From: Xanthomonas sp. DAR 35659
Lineage (GTDB): Bacteria; Pseudomonadota; Gammaproteobacteria; Xanthomonadales; Xanthomonadaceae
Reading direction: 5' to 3'
DNA length: 64,000 nucleotides
Assembly: GCF_041242975.1 (NCBI RefSeq)
Contig: NZ_CP162488.1
Coordinates: 2,160,001-2,224,000 of the forward strand
Every line of letters starts with the position of its first letter. Within the stretch, counting starts at the first letter, position 1. Shown piece by piece: positions 16,967 to 26,542 of the stretch. The notes under the pieces are model-generated. The model had not been told where the DNA came from. It saw only the letters and a program-made list of their open reading frames with translations, and did not search any database. The position numbers and the translations under genes were made by a program.

Positions 16967-17400
16967 GGCGCGGCGCCTGGGCGGGGCATCTCGAACCTCG
17001 CCTGTGGTATGGCCGCAAGCGCGATGCGGAGCCGGCGCCGTTGGTCGCAGCTGAGGTTGCTTACCATTGGGGGCTGCGACAGGCAGGCTGAAGTTTAGGA
17101 GGGACTTCCGTCCTGGCAGTTTCTGGTGCCTGGATGGTTTGAGGGCTTCGTTCGTCGCGGCTGAAGCCGCTCTTACAGGGGTCTGCGAGGGGCCGGCTGG
17201 TGCAGTGTGGGAGGGACTTCAGTCCCGACAGCCTCTGCATCTTATGGTTCGACTGCTCCGTTCGTCGCGGCTGAAGCCGCTCCTACAGGGTGCACGCTCG
17301 TGGCTGGGTGTTGCGGCTGGGGCTGGGCAGGGGCGGCTTGCCTCGAAGCGGATCCGATCCGAGGCCTGCTGCGGGCTTCCCCGCGCAATAGACGGCGGCC
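16967..17400. repeat. tandemly duplicated REP pair between fur and recN
   Basis: About 430 bases without a gene. Two similar units about 110 bases apart each consist of a GGGACTTC(A/C)GTCC element (17095-17117; 17205-17230) and an inverted GTCGCGGCTGAAGCCGCTC(C/T)TACAGGG element (17154-17180; 17264-17290). The linker between the halves is also similar in both units. This is the BIME-type arrangement of REP sequences. The rest of the gap shows nothing I recognise. Confidence 0.8.
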
Positions 17401-19068
17401 TCAGCCGGCGCTCTGCAGCAGCCGCTTGGCGGCGGCGCGGGCTTCCTTGCTGACCTCGACCCCGCCCAGCATCCGCGCCAGTTCCTCCTCGCGCTGGCGC
17501 GGCCCCAATAGCTCGACCGCGCTCTGGGTCATGCCCTCGACCGGCGCCTTGCTGACCCGGTAGTGGGCGTGGCCCTGCGCCGCGACCTGCGGCAAATGGG
17601 TCACGCACAGCACCTGGCGCTGCTCGCCGAGCGCGCGCAGCTTCTTGCCGACGATGTCGGCGACGGCGCCGCCGATGCCCGAGTCCACTTCGTCGAAGAC
17701 CATGGTCGGCACCGCGTCCAGGCCCAGCGCGGCGACCTCGATCGCCAGCGAGATGCGCGACAGCTCGCCGCCGGAGGCGACCTTGCGCAGGGCGCGCGGC
17801 GGCTGCCCGGCATTGGCCGCGACCAGGAATTCCACGCGCTCGGCGCCGGTCGGATCGGGGCGCTCGACCTCCTGCGCTTCGAGCTGGATTTCGAAGCGGC
17901 CGCCGCCCATGCCCAGTTCGCCGATCAGCGCGGTGGTGTCGCGCGACAGCGCCTGCGCGCCGCGCTGGCGGGTGCCGGTGAGGGCGGCGGCGGCCGTGCG
18001 CCAGGCCTGCGCCGCGTGCCCGATCTCCGCGTCCAGTGCGTCCAGCCGTTCGCCGGCACCTCGCAGGCCCTCGACCTCGGCCAGCAGCGCGTCGCGGTGC
18101 TCGCCCAGGGTGTCCGGGGTGACCCGGTGCTTGCGCGCCAGGTCGTGCAGCCGGCCGAGCCGGCGTTCCATGTCCTCGAACTGCGCAGGGTCGGCATCGA
18201 GGTCGTCGCGGACCCGGTCGATCAGCGCCAGTGCCTCTTCCAACTGGATCGCCGCGCTGTCGAGCAGCGCCTGCACCTCGGCCAGGCGTTCGTCGTACTC
18301 GCCGACCTTGCCCAGGTCGTGGCGGGTCTGCTGCAGCAGGTCCAGCACCGCCGGCGCCTCGTCGCCGTTGATCCGCTGCGCGGCGGCCTCGCAGGCGCCG
18401 ATCAGCGCGGCGGCATGGGCCTGGCGGCGATGGTTGGCATCCAGGGCGGCGATCGCCGCCGGCTCCAGGTCCTCGCGCTGCAGTTCGGCCAACTGGTGTT
18501 CGAGGAAGCCGATGCGGTCGCTGACGTCGCCCTGCGCCAGCAGCGCCTCGCGTTCGGCCAGCAGCGCCTGCCAGCGTGTGGCGGCGGCGCGCACCGCGGC
18601 GCGTTCGGCCTCGTTGCGGGCATAGGCGTCGAGCAGGCCGAGCTGGCTGCCGCGCGACAGCAGCGCCTGGTGCTCGTGCTGGCCGTGGATCTCGACCAGG
18701 CGCCCGGCCAGTTCCGCCAGCTGCGACAGGGTCACCGGCCGGCCGTTGATCCAGGCGCGCGAGCCGCCGTCGGCGCGGATCACCCGCCGTAGCTGGCACT
18801 GGTCCTCGTCGTCGAGTTCGTTGTCGCGCAGCCATGCGCGGGCCGGGGCGTCCGCCGGCACGGCGAATTCGGCCGACAGTTCGGCGCGGTCGGCGCCGTG
18901 GCGGACCACGCCGCTGTCGGCGCGCAGCCCGGACAGGAAGCCGAGTGCGTCCACCATCAGCGACTTGCCGGCGCCGGTCTCGCCGGACACCACGGTCATG
19001 CCAGGGCCGAATTCCAGTTCGGTGCCGCGGACCACGGCGAAATCCTTGATCGAGAGATGTCTGAGCAT
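17401..19068 (-). CDS. recN: DNA repair protein RecN
   Basis: SMC-like ATPase for double-strand break repair, 555 residues. It starts MLRHLSIKDFAVVRGTELEF. Walker A is GETGAGKS (residues 29-36). A long Ala/Leu/Arg/Glu-rich coiled coil fills the middle (about residues 150-370). The C-terminal head has the signature VASGGELSRISLAIEVAAL and Walker B TMVFDEVDSGIGG, then VLCVTHLPQVAAQGHAHY. The ATG at 19066-19068 gives the normal N-terminus; a longer frame to 19134 adds unrelated residues. Divergent from hrcA. Confidence 0.96.
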   Translation of the reverse strand: MLRHLSIKDFAVVRGTELEFGPGMTVVSGETGAGKSLMVDALGFLSGLRADSGVVRHGADRAELSAEFAVPADAPARAWLRDNELDDEDQCQLRRVIRADGGSRAWINGRPVTLSQLAELAGRLVEIHGQHEHQALLSRGSQLGLLDAYARNEAERAAVRAAATRWQALLAEREALLAQGDVSDRIGFLEHQLAELQREDLEPAAIAALDANHRRQAHAAALIGACEAAAQRINGDEAPAVLDLLQQTRHDLGKVGEYDERLAEVQALLDSAAIQLEEALALIDRVRDDLDADPAQFEDMERRLGRLHDLARKHRVTPDTLGEHRDALLAEVEGLRGAGERLDALDAEIGHAAQAWRTAAAALTGTRQRGAQALSRDTTALIGELGMGGGRFEIQLEAQEVERPDPTGAERVEFLVAANAGQPPRALRKVASGGELSRISLAIEVAALGLDAVPTMVFDEVDSGIGGAVADIVGKKLRALGEQRQVLCVTHLPQVAAQGHAHYRVSKAPVEGMTQSAVELLGPRQREEELARMLGGVEVSKEARAAAKRLLQSAG

Positions 19069-19127
19069 GGGGGTCGCAAATCCAGGGCCGCGCAACGCTA
19101 GCACGCGCGGGTAGGTGGGCCAATGAC

Positions 19128-19156
19128 TTGCCAAGCCGGCAGGCAGCCATTATCTA
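19128..19156 (+). promoter_or_regulatory. sigma-70-type promoter of hrcA
   Basis: TTGCCA (19128-19133), a 17-base spacer, TATCTA (19151-19156), followed 25 bases later by the hrcA start. No CIRCE inverted repeat (TTAGCACTC-N9-GAGTGCTAA) is visible in this gap. Confidence 0.65.
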
Positions 19157-19181
19157 GTGTCCAGTCTCACGGAGTGATTCC

Positions 19182-20240
19182 ATGCGCGCCTCCCCGGTCC
19201 ACTCCTCGCTCGATCCGCGTGCCCGGCAGCTTCTGCGCACGCTGATCTCGCGCTACATCCGCGATGGCGAACCGGTCGGCTCGCAGACCCTGGCCCGCCA
19301 CGCCGGGCTGGACGTGAGCCCGGCGACGATCCGCAACATCCTCGCCGACCTGGAGGACGCCGGGCTGCTCAGTTCGCCGCACACCTCGGCCGGGCGCGTG
19401 CCCACCGCCACCGGCTACCGCGTGTTCGTCGACAGCCTGGTGCAGATGCGCCCGCCGGCCGAGGGCGAGGTGGCGCGGCTGCGCGCGGAGATGGCCAATG
19501 CCGCCGGCACCCAGGCGCTGCTGGGCAGCGCCTCGGAGCTGCTGTCGGCGATGACCCATTTCGTCGGCGTGGTCAGCGCGCCCAAGCGCGAGCAGTTCGC
19601 GTTCCGGCACATCGACTTCGTGCCGCTGGACGCGCGGCGGGTGCTGGCGATCCTGGTGTTCGCCGACAACGAGGTGCAGAACCGGGTGATCGAGCCGCGC
19701 AAGGCCTACGAGCCGGCCGAGCTGGAGCGCGTCGCCAACTATTTGAATACGCATTTCGCCGGCCGCGCGCTGGCCGACATCCGCGCCAGCCTGCTGCGCG
19801 AGCTGCGCCATGCGCGCGACGCGATGGAGCAGTTGCTGGCGCACAGCGTGGAGCTGGCCGAGCAGGCGCTGGCCCCGGCCGGCGACGACATGGTGCTGGC
19901 CGGGCAGACCAAGCTGATGGGGGTGCAGGACCTGTCGGACCTGGACCGGCTGCGCGAACTGTTCGAGATCTTCGCCAGCAAGCGCGAGATCCTGCAACTG
20001 CTGGAGCGCACCATCCGCGCGCCGGGCGTGCGCATCTTCATCGGCGAGGAGACCGGGGTGGTGCCGCTGGAGAGCGTGTCGCTGGTCACCGCCCCGTACA
20101 TGGCCGGCGGCCAGGTGCTAGGCGTGCTCGGGGTGATCGGCCCCAAGCGCATGGACTACGACCGGGTGATCCCGCTGGTGCAGACCGCCGCCGACGTGCT
20201 GGGCGCCACCCTCGACCCGACCCCACCGGCCGAACGCTAG
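19182..20240 (+). CDS. hrcA: heat-inducible transcription repressor HrcA
   Basis: Repressor that binds CIRCE elements of chaperone genes and depends on GroEL for activity. It has 352 residues. The N-terminal winged helix reads LDPRARQLLRTLISRYIRDGEPVGSQTLARHAGLDVSPATIRNILADLEDAGLL (described in part). The family hallmark SSPHTSAGRVPTATGYRVFVDSL follows, and the C-terminal GAF-like dimer domain ends VLGVLGVIGPKRMDYDRVIPLV. It is the first gene of hrcA-grpE-dnaK-dnaJ. No CIRCE is visible within this cluster, so its targets (probably groESL) lie elsewhere. Confidence 0.96.
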   Translation: MRASPVHSSLDPRARQLLRTLISRYIRDGEPVGSQTLARHAGLDVSPATIRNILADLEDAGLLSSPHTSAGRVPTATGYRVFVDSLVQMRPPAEGEVARLRAEMANAAGTQALLGSASELLSAMTHFVGVVSAPKREQFAFRHIDFVPLDARRVLAILVFADNEVQNRVIEPRKAYEPAELERVANYLNTHFAGRALADIRASLLRELRHARDAMEQLLAHSVELAEQALAPAGDDMVLAGQTKLMGVQDLSDLDRLRELFEIFASKREILQLLERTIRAPGVRIFIGEETGVVPLESVSLVTAPYMAGGQVLGVLGVIGPKRMDYDRVIPLVQTAADVLGATLDPTPPAER

Positions 20241-20351
20241 CTGTGATCTGTCGGTAGCGTGTTCCTCCCGGGCCGGCCAGCCGGCCGCCGCGCACCCGCT
20301 TTCCCATTCCCGATTCCCGCCTCCCCATTCCCCCAAAATGCAACACAGCAT

Positions 20352-20379
20352 CTTGAATCCCGTCCCGACGCCCACATAG
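20352..20379 (+). promoter_or_regulatory. sigma-32-type heat-shock promoter before grpE
   Basis: CTTGAA (20352-20357), 13 bases, CCCACATAG (20371-20379). This fits the heat-shock consensus CTTGAA-N13-17-CCCCATnT closely. It lies 44 bases before the grpE ATG, inside the hrcA-grpE gap, so grpE-dnaK-dnaJ can be induced separately from hrcA. Confidence 0.75.
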
Positions 20380-20422
20380 GTGGTCCGGTAGGGCGGGTGC
20401 ACCTCCCGCCAGGGAACCGGAA

Positions 20423-20944
20423 ATGAACCAAGACCACCCCGAATTCGATTCTGAACACCTGTCCGAGGCGCAGCAGCCCTCCACCGATCCGCTGCAGGCG
20501 GAGCTGGAGACGCTGCGCAGCGAACTGGCGCTGGTCAAGGCCGATGCGCTGCGCGAGCGCGCCGACCTGGAAAACCAGCGCAAGCGCATCGCCCGCGATG
20601 TCGAGCAGGCACGCAAGTTCGCCAACGAACGCCTGCTCGGCGACCTGCTGCCGGTGTTCGACAGCCTGGACGCCGGCCTGGCCGCCGCCGGCAGCGAGCC
20701 CAGCCCGCTGCGCGACGGCCTGGAGCTGACCTACAAGCAACTGCTCAAGGTCGCCGCCGACAACGGGCTGACCTTGCTCGACCCGACCGGGCAACCGTTC
20801 AACCCGGAACACCACCAGGCGATCAGCCAGGCCGAGGCCGAGGGCGTCGCCCCGGGCCACGTGATGCAGGTGTTCCAGAAGGGCTACCTGCTCAACGACC
20901 GTCTGCTGCGGCCGGCGCTGGTGGTGGTGGCCAAGCACGACTGA
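20423..20944 (+). CDS. grpE: GrpE, nucleotide exchange factor of DnaK
   Basis: 173 residues. It has an acidic N-terminus ([20 protein letters not shown]), a long dimeric helix with [45 protein letters not shown] (described in part), and a C-terminal beta domain with [11 protein letters not shown] and [24 protein letters not shown], the family signature. GGGAACC and GGAA precede the ATG. It is preceded by a heat-shock promoter and followed 150 bases later by dnaK. Confidence 0.97.
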   Translation: MNQDHPEFDSEHLSEAQQPSTDPLQAELETLRSELALVKADALRERADLENQRKRIARDVEQARKFANERLLGDLLPVFDSLDAGLAAAGSEPSPLRDGLELTYKQLLKVAADNGLTLLDPTGQPFNPEHHQAISQAEAEGVAPGHVMQVFQKGYLLNDRLLRPALVVVAKHD

Positions 20945-21094
20945 GGCGCGCCGCCGCCGGTGCGCGCCTGAATCGGGCGCGTCCGCGGTGGAACGCTTGT
21001 TTGCGGTGATGGCTTGAATGAACCCCGGCCATCCCTATATCCGAACCAGACCCCGGCTGCGGCCGGATACCCGACATTTTCAGGAGTCATTCCA

Positions 21095-23020
21095 ATGGGC
21101 AAGATCATCGGCATCGACCTGGGCACGACCAACTCGTGCGTGGCGATCATGGACGGCGGCAAGGCCCGCGTCATCGAGAATTCCGAGGGCGACCGCACCA
21201 CGCCTTCGATTGTGGCCTACACCAAGGACGGCGAAGTGCTGGTGGGCGCCTCGGCCAAGCGCCAGGCCGTCACCAACCCCAAGAACACCTTCTACGCGGT
21301 GAAGCGCCTGATCGGCCGCAAGTTCACCGACGCCGAAGTGCAGAAGGACATCGGCCTGGTGCCGTACGGCATCGTGCAGCACGACAACGGCGACGCCTGG
21401 GTGGCCACCGCCGACGGGCGCAAGCTGGCCTCGCAGGAAATCTCCGCGCAGGTGCTGGAGAAGATGAAGAAGACCGCCGAGGCGTTCCTGGGCGAGACCG
21501 TCACCGAGGCGGTCATCACCGTGCCGGCGTACTTCAACGACAGCCAGCGCCAGGCGACCAAGGACGCCGGCCGCATCGCCGGTCTGGACGTCAAGCGCAT
21601 CATCAACGAGCCGACCGCCGCGGCGCTGGCCTACGGCCTGGACAAGGGCCAGGGCGGCGACCGCAAGATCGCCGTGTACGACCTGGGCGGCGGCACCTTC
21701 GACGTGTCGATCATCGAGATCGCCAACGTCGACGGCGAGAAGCAGTTCGAAGTGCTGGCCACCAACGGCGACACCTTCCTGGGCGGCGAAGACTTCGACA
21801 AGCGCGTCATCGACTACCTCGTCGACGAGTTCAGCAAGGACCAGGGCATCGACCTGCGCAAGGATCCGCTGGCGCTGCAGCGCCTGAAGGACGCCGCCGA
21901 GCGCGCCAAGATCGAGCTGTCGTCCTCGCAGCAGACCGAAGTCAACCTGCCGTACGTCACCGCCGACGCGTCTGGTCCGAAGCACCTCAACATCAAGCTG
22001 ACCCGCGCCAAGCTGGAAGCGCTGGTCGACGACCTGGTCAAGCGCACCATCGAACCGTGCCGCACCGCGTTGAACGACGCCGGCCTGCGCGCCAGCGACA
22101 TCACCGAGGTGATCCTGGTCGGTGGCCAGACCCGCATGCCGAAGGTGCAGCAGGCGGTGGCCGAGTTCTTCGGCAAGGACCCGCGCAAGGACGTCAACCC
22201 CGACGAGGCGGTGGCGCTGGGTGCGGCGATCCAGGGTGGCGTGCTGGCCGGCGACGTCAAGGACGTGCTGCTGCTCGACGTGACCCCGCTGAGCCTGGGC
22301 ATCGAGACCCTGGGCGGCGTGTTCACCAAGATCATCGAGAAGAACACCACCATCCCGACCAAGGCCTCGCAGACCTTCTCCACCGCCGAGGACAACCAGT
22401 CCGCGGTGACGGTGCACGTGCTGCAGGGCGAGCGCGAGCAGGCCCGCTACAACAAGTCGCTGGCCAAGTTCGACCTGTCCGGCATCGAGCCGGCGCCGCG
22501 CGGCCTGCCGCAGGTGGAGGTGTCCTTCGACATCGACGCCAACGGCATCCTGCACGTGTCGGCCAAGGACAAGAAGACCAACAAGGAACAGAAGGTCGAG
22601 ATCAAGGCCGGTTCGGGTCTGTCGGACGACGAGATCCAGCGGATGGTCGCCGACGCGGAAGCCAACCGCGAGGAAGACAAGAAGTTCCACGAACTGGTGC
22701 AGGCGCGCAACCAGGCCGACGGCCTGATCCACGCCACCCGCAGCGCGATCACCGAGCACGGCAGCAAGGTCGGCGGCGACGTGATCGGCAAGGTCGAGTC
22801 GGCGCTGGCGGATCTGGAAACCGCGATGAAGGGCGACGACAAGGCCCAGATCGAGGCCAAGACCAAGGCGCTGGAAGAGGCCGGCCAGTCGCTGTACGCG
22901 GCCGCGGCGGCGGGCGAACAGCAGCCGGGCGGCAACGCCGGCGGCGCGCAGGCGTCCTCCGCGGCCGACGACGTGGTCGACGCCGAGTTCACCGAAGTCA
23001 AAGACGACAAGAAGGCCTGA
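21095..23020 (+). CDS. dnaK: chaperone DnaK (Hsp70)
   Basis: ATP-driven chaperone, 641 residues. It starts [22 protein letters not shown], preceded by CAGGAG at 21081-21086. The ATPase domain includes [40 protein letters not shown] and [14 protein letters not shown]. The interdomain linker is VLLLDVTP. The substrate domain follows, then the Ala/Gly-rich tail ending [17 protein letters not shown], whose EEVD-like end is typical of proteobacterial DnaK. Cooperates with GrpE and DnaJ encoded on either side. Confidence 0.98.
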   Translation: MGKIIGIDLGTTNSCVAIMDGGKARVIENSEGDRTTPSIVAYTKDGEVLVGASAKRQAVTNPKNTFYAVKRLIGRKFTDAEVQKDIGLVPYGIVQHDNGDAWVATADGRKLASQEISAQVLEKMKKTAEAFLGETVTEAVITVPAYFNDSQRQATKDAGRIAGLDVKRIINEPTAAALAYGLDKGQGGDRKIAVYDLGGGTFDVSIIEIANVDGEKQFEVLATNGDTFLGGEDFDKRVIDYLVDEFSKDQGIDLRKDPLALQRLKDAAERAKIELSSSQQTEVNLPYVTADASGPKHLNIKLTRAKLEALVDDLVKRTIEPCRTALNDAGLRASDITEVILVGGQTRMPKVQQAVAEFFGKDPRKDVNPDEAVALGAAIQGGVLAGDVKDVLLLDVTPLSLGIETLGGVFTKIIEKNTTIPTKASQTFSTAEDNQSAVTVHVLQGEREQARYNKSLAKFDLSGIEPAPRGLPQVEVSFDIDANGILHVSAKDKKTNKEQKVEIKAGSGLSDDEIQRMVADAEANREEDKKFHELVQARNQADGLIHATRSAITEHGSKVGGDVIGKVESALADLETAMKGDDKAQIEAKTKALEEAGQSLYAAAAAGEQQPGGNAGGAQASSAADDVVDAEFTEVKDDKKA

Positions 23021-23042
23021 TCCAGCCTTAGGGAATCGGCTC

Positions 23043-23076
23043 GCGAAGGAGCGGTGCTCAGGCTCCGCTCCTTCGC
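23043..23076 (+). terminator. hairpin between dnaK and dnaJ
   Basis: GCGAAGGAGCGG (23043-23054), a 10-base loop and CCGCTCCTTCGC (23065-23076) form a perfect 12-bp stem followed by CGTTTAAGG. It could be a partial terminator or an mRNA-processing/stability element that lowers dnaJ relative to dnaK. Confidence 0.6.
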
Positions 23077-23170
23077 CGTTTAAGGTTCCCGGTTCCAGCG
23101 CCGCTATGACGTATCGCCACAGGATGCCCGTTTTGAACCATTCCCCATTCCCGATCGCCCATTCCCTGCC

Positions 23171-24301
23171 ATGAGCAAACGCGACTATTACGAGGTGCTG
23201 GGCGTGGCCCGCGGCGCCAGCGACGACGAGCTGAAGAAGGCCTATCGCCGTTGCGCGATGAAGTACCACCCCGACCGCAACCCGGGCGACCAGGCCGCCG
23301 AGGCCGCGTTCAAGGAGTGCAAGGAGGCCTACGAGGTCCTGTCCGACGGCAACAAGCGGCGCATGTACGACGCGCACGGCCATGCCGCGTTCGAGCATGG
23401 CATGGGCGGCATGGGCGGCGGTCCCGGCGGCCCGGACATGGGCGACATCTTCGGCGACATCTTCGGCAACATCTTCGGCGGGGCCGGCGGCGGCGCGCGC
23501 GCGGCGCGGCGCGGTGCCGACATCGGCTACGTGCTGGAGCTGGACCTGGAGGAAGCGGTCGCCGGGATCGAGCGCCGCATCGAGATCCCGACCCTGGGCG
23601 AATGCGAGCACTGCCACGGCAGCGGGTCGGAAGACGGCAAGGTCGAGACCTGCGGCACCTGCCACGGCCGTGGCCAGGTGCGCATCCAGCGCGGCATCTT
23701 CGCCATGCAGCAGAGCTGCCCGCACTGCGCCGGCCGCGGCCAGATCGTGCAGAACCCCTGCGGCACCTGCCATGGCGCCGGGCGCGTCGAGGAGACCAAG
23801 GTGCTGTCGGTCAAGATCCCCGCCGGCGTGGACAATGGCGACCGCATCCGCCTGTCCGGCGAAGGCGAGGCCGGGCCGGCCGGCACGCCGCCGGGCGACC
23901 TGTACGTGGAAGTGCGCGTGCGCGAGCACCCGATCTTCCAGCGCGACGGCGACGACCTGCACTGCGAGGTGCCGATCCGCATCTCCCAGGCCGCGCTGGG
24001 CGACACCGTGCGCGTGGCCACCCTGGGTGGCGAGGCGGAAATCCGCATTCCCGCCGAGACCCAGACCGGCAAGCTGTTTCGCTTGCGCGGCAAGGGCGTG
24101 CGGTCGGTGCGCAGCCGGAGCGAGGGCGATCTGTACTGTCGCGTGGTGGTGGAAACCCCGGTCAATCTCACCGCCGATCAGCGCAAGTTGCTGGAGCAGT
24201 TCGAGGCCACCTTCACCGGCGAGGACGCGCGCAAGCATTCGCCCAAGTCGGCGACCTTCATCGACGGCGTGAAGGGCTTCTGGGACCGGATGACGTCCTG
24301 A
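23171..24301 (+). CDS. dnaJ: co-chaperone DnaJ (Hsp40)
   Basis: Stimulates DnaK ATPase and presents substrates; 376 residues. The J domain at residues 1-70 has the HPD motif ([11 protein letters not shown]). A Gly/Phe/Met-rich linker follows ([20 protein letters not shown]). Four zinc-binding repeats are intact: [24 protein letters not shown] and CGTCHGAG. C-terminal substrate domains follow. Last gene of the heat-shock cluster. The 150-base gap after dnaK contains a strong hairpin and CCCATTCCCGATCG-type repeats. Confidence 0.97.
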   Translation: MSKRDYYEVLGVARGASDDELKKAYRRCAMKYHPDRNPGDQAAEAAFKECKEAYEVLSDGNKRRMYDAHGHAAFEHGMGGMGGGPGGPDMGDIFGDIFGNIFGGAGGGARAARRGADIGYVLELDLEEAVAGIERRIEIPTLGECEHCHGSGSEDGKVETCGTCHGRGQVRIQRGIFAMQQSCPHCAGRGQIVQNPCGTCHGAGRVEETKVLSVKIPAGVDNGDRIRLSGEGEAGPAGTPPGDLYVEVRVREHPIFQRDGDDLHCEVPIRISQAALGDTVRVATLGGEAEIRIPAETQTGKLFRLRGKGVRSVRSRSEGDLYCRVVVETPVNLTADQRKLLEQFEATFTGEDARKHSPKSATFIDGVKGFWDRMTS

Positions 24302-24320
24302 TCCTCGCGCGCGTGTGGCG

Positions 24321-24339
24321 CGCCGGCATGGTGCCGGCG
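24321..24339 (+). terminator. hairpin after dnaJ
   Basis: CGCCGGCA (24321-24328), TGG, TGCCGGCG (24332-24339): a perfect 8-bp stem 20 bases after the dnaJ stop. No T-tract, so its strength as a terminator is uncertain. Confidence 0.4.
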
Positions 24340-24460
24340 TGACCACCGCACGCTACACGCGTGGCGCAACGCTGCGCGTGCCGGGTTCTGCCGCTGGCGC
24401 GCTCCGGCATGCGACACTGCCGCGGCGCCGACCCAGGCGCGTACGCTTGCAGGATCCGCC

Positions 24461-26542
24461 ATGGACGTCGGCCGTGTTTTTCTCGTTTTCCTTCGCCTCG
24501 CCGCGCTGTTGGTCTGCGCAGGCGGCGCGGCGCCCGCGCTGGCCAGTTCCGACGCCGGCTGCTCGCCCGGCCTGTCGCTGCAGTTCGGCGAGTACGGCGG
24601 CTGCCAGAACACGGTCGCGCTGGCGCCGGGCAGCGACACGCGGATCAACCTGCTGCTGTTGATGCGCGATGGCGCGGCGCCGGCCATCGCGCGTGCCGGC
24701 GCGCTCGCGCCGGCGTTCACCTGGGAGGATGCGGTGGCGGTGCTGCAACCGCCCGGACAGCCGCAGAGCAGGGGCGCCGACGCACTCCTCGACGGCGACG
24801 CCAACCGCTGCAACAGCCATGCGCGCGGCGGCAGCGCGTTCGACGCCGCGCTCGACGCCAATCCGCGCGTGCCGGCGGCCGAAAAAGCGCGCCTGCGGCA
24901 GGCGCGGCCGGCGCAGTGCCCGGACCAGGAAATCGCCGTTCCCACCGAGGTCGCCTCGGCGGCGGGCAGGGAGTTCGCGCAGTACCTGCAGGCCGCCAGC
25001 GCGTTCTATGCCGGCGCGTTCGATGCGTCCGCGCAGGGGTTCGATGGGTTGGGCAAGGCGGCCGATCCCTGGCTCAGGGAAACGGCCCGCTACATGCGCG
25101 GGCGGGTGGCGCTGAATGCGGCGCAGGTCGACAGCTTCGACGAGTACGGCGTTCAGCGCGATCCGCCACAGGTCGACCGCGCCGCGTTGGCGCGCGCCGA
25201 ACAGGCATTCGCCGACTACCTGCGCGACTACCCGCGCGGACGCTACGCCGCCTCGGCGCGCGGCCTGCTGCGGCGCCTGGACTGGCTCGGCGGCGACACC
25301 CAGAAGCTGGCCGCCGAATACGAGCGTCTGCTGCATCTGCCGGCTGCGCAGCGTGGCCTGTCGGACGCGGAACTGGCAGCGGAAATCGACAACAAGCTGC
25401 TCGCGAGCGCCGATCCCGCGGCACTGAGCACGCCATGGTTGCTGGCGGTGGCCGATCTCAAGGCGATGCGCCCGGGCGGCGAGCGCCAGCGGCTCTCGTT
25501 GGCGGCACTGCAGGCGCAGCGGCCGAAGTTCGCCGACACGCCGGCGCTGTTCGCGCTGGTGCTCGCCAGCTACCACTACTACGTGGCCGATGCGCCAGCG
25601 CAGGCGCTGCGGGTGCTGGAAGCGGAGACCGGCAAGGCCGCGCCCGGGCGCGGCAACGTGGCCTTCGCCATCGCCATGCTCAAGGGCCTGGCACTGGAAG
25701 CCAGCGGCGCGCCGGACCTCGCCACCTACTGGCGGCACCTACTCGACAGCGCCGACCCGGCCTCGCAGCGATCGCTGGCGCAACTGGCGCTGGCGCGGCG
25801 CCTGGAGCGCGACCGTACGCTCGACCAGGCGTTCGCCCAGGATTCCCCCATCGACCACCAGGCGGTCCGCGACCAATTGCTGATCTATGCCGCCAGCGCC
25901 GATCTGCTGCGCCGCCATGCCCTGGCGCCGACCGCATCGGCGCACGAGCGCCAGCTCGCCGCCTTCGTGCTGCTGTACAAGGACCTCACCCGGGGCCAGC
26001 CCAAGGCCTTCCTGCAGGACCGCGCGTTGCTGGCCAATCTTCGGCTCGACCGCGACGAGGCGGTGAGCGAGCCGTACTGGCTGCCGCGGTTCTCCTCGCC
26101 GCTGGAGGTGTTCTCCAGCGCCGCCGAGCAGGGCGAGGACGCCTGTCCGGCGATCGAGGCGGTGGCCGCGCGCCTGGCCGAGCGCCCTGCCGATGCGCGC
26201 GCGCAACTGTGCCTGGCCCGGTTCGTGCAGAACAACCAATGGGACGATTTGCCGATCAACCTGCCGCCGCCAGCCGCCGAACTGGGCGGGGCGCCGGCGC
26301 AATTCCCCGGTCCCGTGTACTTCCGCATGCCGGTCTACCAGCGCATCATCGACGACCCGCAGGCGGCCGCCGGCGACAAGGCACACGCCCTGTACGAGGC
26401 GATCAGCTGCTATGCGCCCACCGGCTACAACCACTGCGGCGGCAAGGAGGTGCCGGTGGCCGAGCGCAAGCGTTGGTTCCAGCGGCTGAAACGCGACTTC
26501 TCGTCCTCGTCGTGGGCGCGGGACCTGAAGTACTACTGGTGA
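24461..26542 (+). CDS. uncharacterised exported protein, helical-repeat type
   Basis: 693 residues, family not recognised. A signal peptide is clear (LVFLRLAALLVCAGGAAPALASS, cleavage near residue 29). The mature protein is Ala/Leu/Arg-rich and mostly helical. Segments such as FADYLRDYPRGRYAASARGLLRRLDWLGGDTQKLAAEYERLL (described in part) resemble TPR-like units that often follow YP-x-G/S-RYA in envelope scaffold proteins. Several cysteines lie near the N-terminus (GCSPGLSL, GCQNTV) and C-terminus (ISCYAP, NHCGGKEV) and could form disulfides. AGGA at 24451-24454 sets the start. Its stop overlaps the GTG of the next gene, so the two proteins probably act together. The function is unknown. Confidence 0.75.
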   Translation: MDVGRVFLVFLRLAALLVCAGGAAPALASSDAGCSPGLSLQFGEYGGCQNTVALAPGSDTRINLLLLMRDGAAPAIARAGALAPAFTWEDAVAVLQPPGQPQSRGADALLDGDANRCNSHARGGSAFDAALDANPRVPAAEKARLRQARPAQCPDQEIAVPTEVASAAGREFAQYLQAASAFYAGAFDASAQGFDGLGKAADPWLRETARYMRGRVALNAAQVDSFDEYGVQRDPPQVDRAALARAEQAFADYLRDYPRGRYAASARGLLRRLDWLGGDTQKLAAEYERLLHLPAAQRGLSDAELAAEIDNKLLASADPAALSTPWLLAVADLKAMRPGGERQRLSLAALQAQRPKFADTPALFALVLASYHYYVADAPAQALRVLEAETGKAAPGRGNVAFAIAMLKGLALEASGAPDLATYWRHLLDSADPASQRSLAQLALARRLERDRTLDQAFAQDSPIDHQAVRDQLLIYAASADLLRRHALAPTASAHERQLAAFVLLYKDLTRGQPKAFLQDRALLANLRLDRDEAVSEPYWLPRFSSPLEVFSSAAEQGEDACPAIEAVAARLAERPADARAQLCLARFVQNNQWDDLPINLPPPAAELGGAPAQFPGPVYFRMPVYQRIIDDPQAAAGDKAHALYEAISCYAPTGYNHCGGKEVPVAERKRWFQRLKRDFSSSSWARDLKYYW

